From positions 1 to 11,758 of the forward strand of contig CAWUKV010000174.1 of the NCBI GenBank assembly GCA_963923025.1: a stretch of 11,758 nt of DNA. Direction: 5' to 3'. This document shows positions 1-6,504 of this stretch, piece by piece. The position numbers and the translations under genes were made by a program. Position 1 is the stretch's first letter. Each line of letters starts with the position of its first letter. The notes beneath the pieces are model-generated. The model was not told where the DNA came from and did not search any database. It worked only from the letters and a program-made list of their open reading frames with translations. The DNA comes from CAWUKV01 sp963923025 (GTDB taxonomy: Bacteria; Cyanobacteriota; Cyanobacteriia; Phormidesmidales; Phormidesmidaceae).

Positions 1-41
1 CATATCAAAGCGATACGCTGACCTTACGGCGGTTCAACTCT

Positions 42-1196
42 ATGAAGCAGCTTCAGCAACGCTCGGGCATCTTTGCCAAAATTTCTGCCGATGTCCGCTA
101 TATTTTTTTACTTTTTGTCAGTTCAAGAGTGGTCCTCACGCTCATCGGCCTGTTCTCAACAGCGATGCTAGAGCGTGGTTATGGTAAGCAGTTCAGCTGG
201 AGTCGGTATACCTGGCTAGATATTTGGGGTGTGTGGGATAGTTTCTGGTACATGGATATTGCCGAGAACGGTTATTCAACCGTTGGTCCCATTACAGGCA
301 CACCCGACCAAACCAACTTTCCCTTTTTCCCGCTCTATCCGGGACTAATGCACGTGTTAGGTAGGCTTACCGGGGGCGAATACTATCTGGCCGGACTGCT
401 GGTTTCTAATCTGGCGCTGCTAATTTCTGCCTACCTGCTTTATCGGTTGGTTGTGATGGACTCCGGACCTCAGCAGGCCCGTCGGTCGGTCAAGTACTTA
501 TTTCTCTATCCCGTTGCCTTTATTTTCTCAGGCGTCTTTACAGAGTCGCTTTATCTCTGCTTGACGCTCCTTTGCTTTGTGCTGGCGAGGCAGCAACGGT
601 GGTGGTTGGCCGGTGTGGTGGGTGCGTTCCTTTCTGCAACTCGAATATTAGGTGTCCTCATCGTCCTGCCGCTAGCCTGGGAGTATTGGCGTAGCCATGA
701 CTTCAAGCTGACAAAACTGCGAATGGATGCCCTGTTTTTAGCGCTGGTCCCTGTGGGACTCCTCAGCTTTTGCTTGTACAGCTATCAGGCAACCGGAGAT
801 TTTTTCTATTTCAAAACAAACCAGTCAGCCTGGGGAAAGCAGATTCTCGATCCGGTGACGTCGCTGTGGCTATCTGTTCGTGATGCTGTAGTACAGCAAG
901 ATGCCAGAAGCTTAATAGAAATTGCCTTTTTAGCCGGTGCCCTGTTTCTGCTGATTAGATTCTTTAAGCGCATGCCGCTGTCCTACTGGCTCTACGGCAT
1001 GTATATGCTGCTGATTCCGCTGGCTGGCGGAATTTTGTCTGTTCCCCGATATACGCTGCCAATCTTTCCGCTGTTTATGGCACTGGCATACCTCAGCCAA
1101 GAAGAGGACTGGGATACGGGACTGACGCTCTTTTTAGGGTGCTTGCAAGGAGGACTGATGGTGTTTTGGTGTACGGGGCGGGCGTTGATTGTTTGA
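42..1196 (+). CDS. PIG-V-like membrane mannosyltransferase family protein
   Basis: Predicted multi-pass inner-membrane glycosyltransferase of the GT-C fold, related to the PIG-V/GPI mannosyltransferase 2 family. Enzymes of this fold move a sugar, usually from a polyprenyl-phosphate donor, onto a lipid or protein acceptor; the substrate here cannot be read from sequence. Seen in the 384 residues: an N-terminal membrane segment (about 19-42); the loop motif WDSFWY at 65-70 followed by IAENGY (73-78), whose acidic residue is the expected catalytic site; NFPFFPLYP at 92-100; FTESLY near 166-171; ATRILG at 199-204; and SVPRYTLP at 333-340 in a late loop, with hydrophobic helices between them. The ATG at 42 gives a normal N-terminus, but the frame stays open to the window edge, so a longer start upstream is possible. 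No clear Shine-Dalgarno sequence is visible. Bacterial homologues are usually annotated only as hypothetical or mannosyltransferase family. The family call is firm; the sugar and acceptor are not. Confidence 0.85.
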   Translation: MKQLQQRSGIFAKISADVRYIFLLFVSSRVVLTLIGLFSTAMLERGYGKQFSWSRYTWLDIWGVWDSFWYMDIAENGYSTVGPITGTPDQTNFPFFPLYPGLMHVLGRLTGGEYYLAGLLVSNLALLISAYLLYRLVVMDSGPQQARRSVKYLFLYPVAFIFSGVFTESLYLCLTLLCFVLARQQRWWLAGVVGAFLSATRILGVLIVLPLAWEYWRSHDFKLTKLRMDALFLALVPVGLLSFCLYSYQATGDFFYFKTNQSAWGKQILDPVTSLWLSVRDAVVQQDARSLIEIAFLAGALFLLIRFFKRMPLSYWLYGMYMLLIPLAGGILSVPRYTLPIFPLFMALAYLSQEEDWDTGLTLFLGCLQGGLMVFWCTGRALIV

Positions 1197-1217
1197 CGTT
1201 TTATCTATCGGTGGTAA

Positions 1218-1253
1218 GCAAAAGCCCTCGTCTGACAGTATCAGGCGAGGGCT
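1218..1253 (-). terminator. Hairpin terminator after gap, possibly bidirectional
   Basis: A 13-bp stem (1223-1235 with 1241-1253, one T-G wobble) closes a 5-base loop. Read on the minus strand it ends in TTTTG, as expected for an intrinsic terminator of gap, whose stop codon lies about 27 bases upstream. On the plus strand there is no T-run, but the hairpin also sits 27 bases after the stop of the glycosyltransferase gene, so it may slow polymerase from both sides. Confidence 0.8.
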
Positions 1254-1279
1254 AGTTGATCGTTGGCTAAGCGCGATCG

Positions 1280-2338
1280 CTAGGCGTGCGCAACGGCTGG
1301 TGTGCGAACACCCTCTAACGCTGCGTCGGTTTGGGCCATGTACAGCATCAGATCAACAACGCGGTTAGAGTAGCCCCACTCGTTGTCATACCAGGACACA
1401 ATCTTGAAGAAGTTGCTATTGAGTTCGATGCCTGCGGTTGCATCAAAGATGCTAGAGCGGGAATCGGAGACAAAGTCAGTGGATACGACGGGCTCATCCG
1501 TGTAGCCCAAAATGCCGTTGAGGCCGTTGTGGGCAGCGCGTAGCATTGCTTCGCAGATATCGGTGTAGGTGGTGGCCTGCTCAGTCCGGAAGGTCAGGTC
1601 AACCACAGAGACGTTGGGCGTTGGCACACGCATCGCCATGCCGGTGAGTCGGCCTTTTAGCTCGGGCAGTACCAGACATACGGCCTTGGCTGCGCCCGTG
1701 GAGGCCGGGATGATATTCTGCCCAGCACCACGGCCAGAGCGAGGATCTTTTTTGCTGGGGCCATCCACGGTGGCCTGAGTGGCAGTAGTCGCGTGGATGG
1801 TGGTCATCAAGCCCTCCGCCAGGCCGAAGTTGTCGTGGATGACTTTGGCGATAGGGGCTAAACAGTTGGTGGTGCAGCTTGCGTTGGAGACAATGCGGTC
1901 GGTTTCAGGATTAAACGTGGTGTGATTCACGCCCATCAGCAGGGTGGGTACCTGATCTGGGGACTTGGTGGGGGCGGACAATACCACGCGCTTGGCACCG
2001 GCCTGTAGGTGCTTCTCTGCGGCCTCGTACTTTGTGAAGAGGCCGGTTGCCTCAATCACGTAGTCTACGCCCAGGTCACCCCAGGGGAGGGCTGCCGGGT
2101 CGCGCTCGGCAAAGCAGGGGATGGGGGTGCCGTTGACAACCAGTCCGCCGTTCTCGGCCTTGACCTCACCCTGAAAACGTCCGTGGGTAGAGTCGTACTT
2201 GAGCAGGTAAGCCAGGTTCTCAGCGGGTACCAGATCGTTAATGCCAACAAACTGAATGTTTGGATTGGTAATGGCAGCACGCAGGACTAAGCGACCGATG
2301 CGGCCAAAGCCGTTGATTGCAACTTTTAAAGGAGCCAT
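1280..2338 (-). CDS. gap: Glyceraldehyde-3-phosphate dehydrogenase, glycolytic (Gap1-like) type
   Basis: Cytosolic tetrameric enzyme that oxidises glyceraldehyde-3-phosphate to 1,3-bisphosphoglycerate with NAD(P)+ and phosphate. In the 352 residues: the Rossmann motif INGFGRIGR at 8-16, Asp35 in GIND after the second strand, the active-site block SNASCTTNC with catalytic Cys155, partner His182, TGAAKAV near 215, and WYDNEWGYS near the C-terminus. Cyanobacteria carry several paralogues. This one has Asp35 together with a GPS motif at 193-195 and the sequence style of E. coli GapA, unlike the Calvin-cycle Gap2 type, which has DAS there. That points to an NAD-preferring catabolic Gap1/Gap3 type, probably used in breakdown of stored glucan; the cofactor preference is inference. 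A short C-terminal tail rich in Ala and Val follows the usual end. The ATG at 2338 fits the family N-terminus; no strong Shine-Dalgarno sequence precedes it. It is read alone, with its own terminator. Confidence 0.97.
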   Translation of the reverse strand: MAPLKVAINGFGRIGRLVLRAAITNPNIQFVGINDLVPAENLAYLLKYDSTHGRFQGEVKAENGGLVVNGTPIPCFAERDPAALPWGDLGVDYVIEATGLFTKYEAAEKHLQAGAKRVVLSAPTKSPDQVPTLLMGVNHTTFNPETDRIVSNASCTTNCLAPIAKVIHDNFGLAEGLMTTIHATTATQATVDGPSKKDPRSGRGAGQNIIPASTGAAKAVCLVLPELKGRLTGMAMRVPTPNVSVVDLTFRTEQATTYTDICEAMLRAAHNGLNGILGYTDEPVVSTDFVSDSRSSIFDATAGIELNSNFFKIVSWYDNEWGYSNRVVDLMLYMAQTDAALEGVRTPAVAHA

Positions 2339-2496
2339 AGCTGGAAATCTAGAGTGGATGGGCTGAGCTTGTGGTGTTTTTCACTTGCACAGGCGGGTTA
2401 ACGTAGCTACCCCAGCACAGCTAGGGCGACTCTTAACGGTTTACCGAGCCGTTGGCCAGTGTGGATCGGGATCGCTGGATTTCCTTTAGAGTTGGG

Positions 2497-2530
2497 ATAG
2501 CTAACGTCATTAATCAATAACGTTAGCTAT
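2497..2530. repeat. Perfect 11-bp inverted repeat upstream of gap
   Basis: ATAGCTAACGT at 2497-2507 is exactly repeated in inverted form at 2520-2530, around a 12-base AT-rich loop. Neither strand has a T-run after the stem, so a simple intrinsic terminator is unlikely. It lies about 160-190 bases before the gap start codon, where it could be a regulator-binding dyad or a stem in a long leader. The function is inferred; the symmetry is seen directly. Confidence 0.6.
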
Positions 2531-2611
2531 AGGGATGTCTCTGTATTTGTTGAGTTGTGATGTTTTGTAGCTTGGGCGGTTTGGTTGAGTCAGAATGCGC
2601 AGGGTTTCTAG

Positions 2612-2653
2612 TTATCTGTATCGACTTATCTGTATCGACTTATCTGTATCGAC
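2612..2653. repeat. Three perfect tandem copies of a 14-bp unit
   Basis: The unit TTATCTGTATCGAC occurs three times without any mismatch or gap (2612-2625, 2626-2639, 2640-2653). It starts 112 bases after the gap-side inverted repeat and ends 70 bases before the rarA fusion stop codon. Short tandem repeats with units that are multiples of 7 bp are common between cyanobacterial genes; this may be one, and copy number may vary between strains. Confidence 0.9.
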
Positions 2654-2723
2654 ATTGACGTAAGCAGGCGAAGCGTAATGGTTCAGGTGCGAGAAGCCGG
2701 TGCGTTATCCCTTCTATCCTGCG

Positions 2724-4877
2724 TTACTTGGCCTTGAATCGAGCGTGAATGAGGACGGCCTCTGTTGTCCAGTAGACGGTTTGGTTACTGAGCTGTTGAA
2801 CAAACTGTTGACGGACGGTGTCTGCCGCTGCTGGGGTAAGGGTTTGTTCTAGACGAGTGTAGTAGGTTGATGTGGGCGCAAACCAGCGGTCTATAAGCTG
2901 TGGCGTAAGAGATAGCTCTCGCTGAAGCGTGACAGGCTCGATCTTAACGACCATGGTAGGCGGGAACCAATTGGTGAGTTCTGTAACATCTAGATCGCTA
3001 TGAAGAGATTCTTCGGCCTGGGTGAGCTGTTTGAAGAGTTTGGGTTTGAGTTTGTCGGGGTTGAGTAGGGCATAGAGGCGCTGCGATCGCACCTGTTCCC
3101 ATACGACGATCTGCCCTTTCTCTGCTAGCCGCTCTACCAGCAGTGCCGCCATCTCCCGCGTCAGGCTATTCCGCCCCACAATCCCGTCAAACCGAATCTC
3201 TGGCCAGTTCTCGAGCGCTGCCGACAGCTCCCCTAGAAACAGCTGGGGCCGACTTAGCTCTGGCAGCATTGCCGCCTGTTCCGTCAGGGCTTCATAGTCC
3301 TGCGGATCGACTACCCGAGAGCAGACGCCGCCTTCGGGGACCTGCCGCACGGCCTCCCACGTCAGCAGACCGCTGCGGGCGTTGAGGTCCAAAATCAGGT
3401 GATGGCGCTGGGGGTTGAGGGTTTGGAAGATGCGATCGCGCACCCCGCCCAGCTGCTCTCCCAACTGTCCCGTTGCCCGCTGCAGCCACTGCTCCTGCGC
3501 CGGATCGGTTGGCCCAAAGGTTAGCCCGGTGTGGCCTTCCTCCCGATTGACCAGCGCCGCCAGCTGCGCCTCCCGCCTGCGGGCCACCTGCTGCTGTATG
3601 GTCGCCTCGTACCCTTGGCCAGAGGGTTGATAAAACACCTGACCTTGCAGGCTGGTAGGCAAATACTGCTGCTCGACCCAGTGGTCTCGGTAGGCGTGGG
3701 GGTAGAGGTAGCCTTTGCCGTGTCCAAACTCTTTGCTGTCCCGGTTGCCGTCTTTCATCGGGTTGGGAACTTCGGCTTCCTGTTCTTTCTCCACGGCCGC
3801 TAACGCATCAAAGAAGCCCATGACGCTATTGGACTTGGGGCAGTTCGCTAGATACAGCGCCGCTTGGGCGAGGGGATAGCGCCCTTCCGGCAGTCCCACT
3901 CGGTCATAGGCCTGAGCACAGCTGTTCACCACCGTCACCGCCTGCGGCTCTGCCAGCCCCACGTCTTCCCCGGCAAAAATCAGCATACGGCGAAAGATAA
4001 ACCGGGGGTCTTCTCCGGCGTAGACCATACGGGCGAGCCAGTACAGCGTGGCGTCGGGGTCGGAGCCGCGCATGCTTTTGATAAAGGCGCTGATAGTGTC
4101 GAAGTGGGCATCCCCTTCTTTGTCGTAGAGGACAGCCCGCTGCTGGATCGATTCTTCGGCAACGGGGAGGGTAATGCGAATTTGGCTGTTGTCGTTCGAT
4201 TTTGTTGTTTCTACCGCCAGCTCTAGCGCATTGAGCAGGGCCCGTGCATCCCCATTAGCGACGTTAGTGAGGTGATTGGCTGCGTCTTTGTCAATGACAA
4301 TATCTCTGTTGCCGTAGCCCCGTTCAGCATCGTTCAGCGCATGGTCAAGAACAACTTGTAAATCCGCTGCTGTTAGCGGCTTGAGCTGGAAGACGCGGGA
4401 CCGACTCACCAGCGCTTTGTTGACTTCGAAGTAGGGATTCTCAGTGGTTGCGCCGATGAGGATAACGGTGCCGTTCTCAACCCAGGGCAATAGGGCATCC
4501 TGCTGGGCTTTGTTGAAGCGGTGTACTTCGTCTACGAACAAAATCGTGCGCTGCCCCTGCTGTCCGCGCCGGTCTTGGGCAGTTGCGATCGCACCCCGAA
4601 TCTCCTTCACCCCCGACAGCACTGCGTTGATGGCAATAAAGTGGGCCTGGGTCGTATTGGCAATTACCCGCGCCAGTGTTGTCTTCCCCGTCCCCGGTGG
4701 TCCGTAGAATAGCAGCGACGACAGCTGGTCGGCCTGAATTGCCCGCCTGAGCAACCGCCCCGGCCCCACAATGGCATCTTGTCCCACATACTGATCTAGC
4801 GTGCGGGGCCGCATTCGCGCCGCCAGTGGGGCTTCTTTATCGATCAGGGTCTGCCGATGCCGCTCAAAAAGGTCCAT
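2724..4877 (-). CDS. rarA: RarA/MgsA-type AAA+ ATPase fused to a C-terminal methyltransferase-like domain
   Basis: Replication-associated recombination ATPase that acts at stalled forks and DNA gaps, joined to a second domain. Numbering from the chosen ATG (717 residues): Walker A GPPGTGKT at 59-66, Walker B ending DEVH at 116-119, sensor 1 ATTEN at 143-147, and SRSR at 158-161 as the arginine-finger region. The RarA helical C-terminal (tetramerisation) part covers about 262-420, with GYLYPHAY near 389-396. This is where ordinary RarA proteins end, at about 420-450 residues. The extra 270 residues include a strand-glycine segment LILDLNARSG at 494-503 and a following acidic strand end (VVDP, 522-525), which resemble an S-adenosylmethionine-dependent methyltransferase fold with a degenerate motif I. 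Long RarA fusions of this kind are known in cyanobacteria, with the second domain of unknown function. An in-frame ATG at 4964 would add 29 unconserved residues and overlap the divergent gene, so the start before DLFERHRQ is preferred. Confidence 0.93.
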   Translation of the reverse strand: MDLFERHRQTLIDKEAPLAARMRPRTLDQYVGQDAIVGPGRLLRRAIQADQLSSLLFYGPPGTGKTTLARVIANTTQAHFIAINAVLSGVKEIRGAIATAQDRRGQQGQRTILFVDEVHRFNKAQQDALLPWVENGTVILIGATTENPYFEVNKALVSRSRVFQLKPLTAADLQVVLDHALNDAERGYGNRDIVIDKDAANHLTNVANGDARALLNALELAVETTKSNDNSQIRITLPVAEESIQQRAVLYDKEGDAHFDTISAFIKSMRGSDPDATLYWLARMVYAGEDPRFIFRRMLIFAGEDVGLAEPQAVTVVNSCAQAYDRVGLPEGRYPLAQAALYLANCPKSNSVMGFFDALAAVEKEQEAEVPNPMKDGNRDSKEFGHGKGYLYPHAYRDHWVEQQYLPTSLQGQVFYQPSGQGYEATIQQQVARRREAQLAALVNREEGHTGLTFGPTDPAQEQWLQRATGQLGEQLGGVRDRIFQTLNPQRHHLILDLNARSGLLTWEAVRQVPEGGVCSRVVDPQDYEALTEQAAMLPELSRPQLFLGELSAALENWPEIRFDGIVGRNSLTREMAALLVERLAEKGQIVVWEQVRSQRLYALLNPDKLKPKLFKQLTQAEESLHSDLDVTELTNWFPPTMVVKIEPVTLQRELSLTPQLIDRWFAPTSTYYTRLEQTLTPAAADTVRQQFVQQLSNQTVYWTTEAVLIHARFKAK

Positions 4878-4976
4878 AGGCCACAGAAGAATAGCCATAC
4901 GATAGCAACGCGGGTCTACGGTTATCCAACCTCCGCAAATTTCAACACAGTTGTTAGGCTGCATGAACCGCGCTTT

Positions 4977-4982
4977 GGGGAG
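4977..4982 (+). promoter_or_regulatory. Ribosome binding site that sets the DUF1993 start
   Basis: GGGGAG lies 7 bases before the ATG at 4990. The upstream in-frame ATG codons at 4951 and 4963 have no such site and would add residues not expected in the family, so this site decides the start. Confidence 0.7.
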
Positions 4983-4989
4983 TAACCCG

Positions 4990-5499
4990 ATGACAGGTCA
5001 AACCATTAGCTCAATCCGGGCGATATTTGATAGTCGCCTGACAACGCTGGCGCATTTGCTCAAAATGGGTCAGGCCCACTTGGGTGATGAATCGTTTCTG
5101 GAGAAGCGCATTGCGGCAGACATGCTGCCGTTGGGCACACAGATTGCCTTTACCTGCAATCAGCCCCGCAACTTTTCTCTCTGGTGCGACGGCAAACCGG
5201 CGGACAATCTGAATCCAGAGGTCACATCTCTAGCTTTGGCCCACGAGCATATTGCCAACACGCAGCAACTCCTGTCAGACAGTCACGCTGAGGATACCCG
5301 GCTGGCAGAAACGGGCCGAATTGAGCTAGGGCAGAGCATGTATGTGGAGCTGTCTGGCCAGGACTACGTGAATGAGTTCCTGATGCCAAATTTCTACTTT
5401 CACCTGGTCACGGCCTACGACATTCTCCGCATGGCAGGCGTCCCCATTGGAAAGAAGGACTACATGATGCACCTAGTGCCGTTTGTCAAAACGACATAA
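4990..5499 (+). CDS. DUF1993 family protein
   Basis: A 169-residue soluble protein of the DUF1993 family, a group with a predicted four-helix fold related to DinB-like proteins; no biochemical role is established. Seen here: an N-terminal helix with LLKMGQAH, then ADMLPLGTQIAFTC (about 44-57), which matches the family's conserved DM-PL--Q segment, and a strongly conserved-looking C-terminal helix NFYFHLVTAYDILR (about 134-147) followed by AGVPIGKKDYM. There is no signal peptide or membrane segment, and the length is typical. Several His and Asp residues could bind a metal as in DinB-like proteins, but that is inference. The gene is divergent from the rarA fusion, with 112 bases between start codons, and convergent with psaL, with which it shares a terminator, so it is probably transcribed alone. 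Confidence 0.85.
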   Translation: MTGQTISSIRAIFDSRLTTLAHLLKMGQAHLGDESFLEKRIAADMLPLGTQIAFTCNQPRNFSLWCDGKPADNLNPEVTSLALAHEHIANTQQLLSDSHAEDTRLAETGRIELGQSMYVELSGQDYVNEFLMPNFYFHLVTAYDILRMAGVPIGKKDYMMHLVPFVKTT

Positions 5500-5536
5500 A
5501 CCCCTGTCAGGCCGATAGGTCAGACCCATAACAGCG

Positions 5537-5573
5537 CAAAAGGCAGCACCCACAGATGGAGTGCTGCCTTTTG
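5537..5573. terminator. Bidirectional terminator between DUF1993 and psaL
   Basis: CAAAAGGCAGCAC at 5537-5549 pairs perfectly with GTGCTGCCTTTTG at 5561-5573 around an 11-base loop. Because the stem starts with AAAA and ends with TTTT, it reads as a GC-rich hairpin with a T-tail on both strands. It lies 38 bases after the DUF1993 stop and 31 bases after the psaL stop, so it can end both converging transcripts. Confidence 0.9.
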
Positions 5574-5603
5574 TCAATGGCAAAGGAGATTCACCTGGAG
5601 CCG

Positions 5604-6098
5604 TTAGAGTGCGCCAGTGAAGAAATCAGCAACCAATGGAGTCTGGTTGAGCAGGAAGGCGAAGAACGCGCCGCTGGCACCACCAATCAGGAAACCGCTG
5701 GCCAGGGTGCTCCAACCTTCCCGAGTACCCAGCTCAGCTGGAGGCGTGGGGTTAGTTACTGTAGCAATGGGCGCGCCAGACCCAGTGATGCCATAGATGG
5801 ACATGGCTACCGTCAGAATAAAGACAAAAGCCACAGCGGAAATCACGCCCGCCTCAGCGGCGATGCTGCTGTCACGCAGGGGACCTAGCAGGGCGAAGGG
5901 ACCATAGAACCAATAGCCGTGGGCAACGCCGATTTCGAGGCCGCGACTGAAGGGAGAAAGCCCAGCGCGGTAGGCCGGTAAGTTCTGAATGTAGGTACGG
6001 GCAACGGCAGAACCGCTAATTGGCGTTGCCAGATGGCCTACCTGTGGGTCTACGGTGGCATCGACAATGCCCATAGCTGTGCTCGTTTGTGCTGTCAT
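5604..6098 (-). CDS. psaL: Photosystem I reaction centre subunit XI (PsaL)
   Basis: Integral thylakoid-membrane subunit of photosystem I that binds chlorophyll and carotenoid and forms the contact between monomers in cyanobacterial trimers or tetramers. The 164 residues show a polar N-terminus, then the hallmark block NLPAYRAGLSPFSRGLEIG (39-57) and AHGYWFYGPF (59-68), which holds Glu55 and His60, probable chlorophyll ligands. Membrane helices are likely at about 59-75, 83-104 and 131-152. A polar loop with NPTPP near 116-120 separates the last two, and the protein ends shortly after the third helix. Length and order match cyanobacterial PsaL. AAGGA at 6106-6110 (minus strand) is spaced 7 bases from the ATG and supports the start. 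No psaI, psaF or psaJ is adjacent. The gene stands alone between a divergent rlmD and a shared terminator. Confidence 0.97.
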   Translation of the reverse strand: MTAQTSTAMGIVDATVDPQVGHLATPISGSAVARTYIQNLPAYRAGLSPFSRGLEIGVAHGYWFYGPFALLGPLRDSSIAAEAGVISAVAFVFILTVAMSIYGITGSGAPIATVTNPTPPAELGTREGWSTLASGFLIGGASGAFFAFLLNQTPLVADFFTGAL

Positions 6099-6194
6099 AA
6101 GAACGTCCTTATATTGAGTGATGGACTGCCCTGAGACGGGAAAATCTTAAAAATTGTCAGGCTCATCGTCTCATACAACCTTCCCACCAGTGAT

Positions 6195-6215
6195 AAATGC
6201 AACGGTTTTGTTAAG
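6195..6215 (-). promoter_or_regulatory. Possible HLR1-like (RpaB) element upstream of psaL
   Basis: On the minus strand this reads CTTAACAAAACCGTTGCATTT, about 100 bases before the psaL ATG. HLR1 is a direct repeat of (G/T)TTACA(T/A)(T/A) with two bases between copies, bound by RpaB at photosystem genes. Here TTAACA and GTTGCATT each differ from it and the spacing is one base too long, so this is a weak match supported mainly by its position. Confidence 0.2.
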
Positions 6216-6476
6216 TGAACGCGCAATATCGATGGGATTTGTTTACGAAACGATACAGAAGTCGGCCAGGAGAAAGGGCACCAGGGGAAAGGGGAAGGGA
6301 GAAACGATCCCCGTCTTTTCCGCTGTAGCGCGGGATTATCGTACTCGTCGTGTAAAGGCTAAGTCAGATAAGGCGACAAATCAAGCTGCTAGTATTTGTG
6401 GGCTGGACTTGGAGTTTCCAGGTAAATAGGCGGTGTGTTCGCCCTCGTGTCGGGGGGCATGCCTTTTCCCTTTCGA

Positions 6477-6504
6477 TCCTTTCCCTTTCCCCCTTTTCTC
6501 CTTC
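6477..6504 (+). repeat. Uninterrupted 28-base pyrimidine tract abutting the rlmD ATG
   Basis: All 28 bases before the start codon are C or T, and a further pyrimidine run (6462-6474) precedes it after a GA step. There is no Shine-Dalgarno sequence. If the frame is read from the upstream ATG at 6433, this tract would encode an implausible Pro/Phe-rich stretch, which supports the start at 6505. The tract is partly complementary to the purine run at 6283-6304. Confidence 0.75.

Larger units (their letters stand above)
2339..2723. other. 385-base spacer between the RarA fusion gene and gap
   Basis: No credible gene in either strand. Both flanking genes run leftward, so this stretch should hold the promoter of gap and the 3' end of the rarA transcript. 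It contains the 11-bp inverted repeat at 2497-2530 and the 14-bp tandem repeat at 2612-2653, listed separately. I could not assign -35/-10 boxes with confidence, and no T-tailed hairpin is obvious just after the rarA stop. Confidence 0.6.
6099..6504. other. 406-base divergent spacer between psaL and rlmD
   Basis: It should carry the promoters of psaL (leftward) and rlmD (rightward). It holds the psaL ribosome binding site, a possible light-response element at 6195-6215, a 22-base purine run at 6283-6304 and a 28-base pyrimidine run at 6477-6504 that abuts the rlmD ATG. A 91-codon open frame (6154-6429, plus) crosses the purine run, but has no recognisable domain and no ribosome binding site, so I do not call it a gene. 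Confidence 0.6.

Noticed and set aside
1..41. The end of an upstream gene at the left edge
   Set aside because: One frame stops at 19-21 and another overlaps the ATG at 42, but 41 bases are too few to tell a gene end from chance.
2009..2290. A 93-codon frame antisense to gap
   Set aside because: It lies wholly inside a highly conserved gene on the other strand and shows no domain; GC-rich genes often leave such shadows.
4878..4964. N-terminal extension of the RarA fusion to an ATG at 4964
   Set aside because: The added 29 residues do not look like the family, no ribosome binding site precedes that ATG, and it would overlap a possible start of the divergent gene. The start before DLFERHRQ is normal for RarA.
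6095..6166. A 23-residue minus-strand frame whose stop overlaps the psaL ATG (ATGA), possible leader peptide or psaI
   Set aside because: It has no hydrophobic PsaI-like helix and no ribosome binding site, and such short frames are expected by chance.
6154..6429. A 91-codon plus-strand frame between psaL and rlmD
   Set aside because: It has no recognisable domain, no ribosome binding site, and a Lys/Gly/Arg-rich middle that is simply the purine tract read as protein.
6433..6504. N-terminal extension of RlmD to the ATG at 6433
   Set aside because: It would add a Pro/Phe-rich stretch read from the pyrimidine tract; the TRAM domain starts soon after the ATG at 6505.
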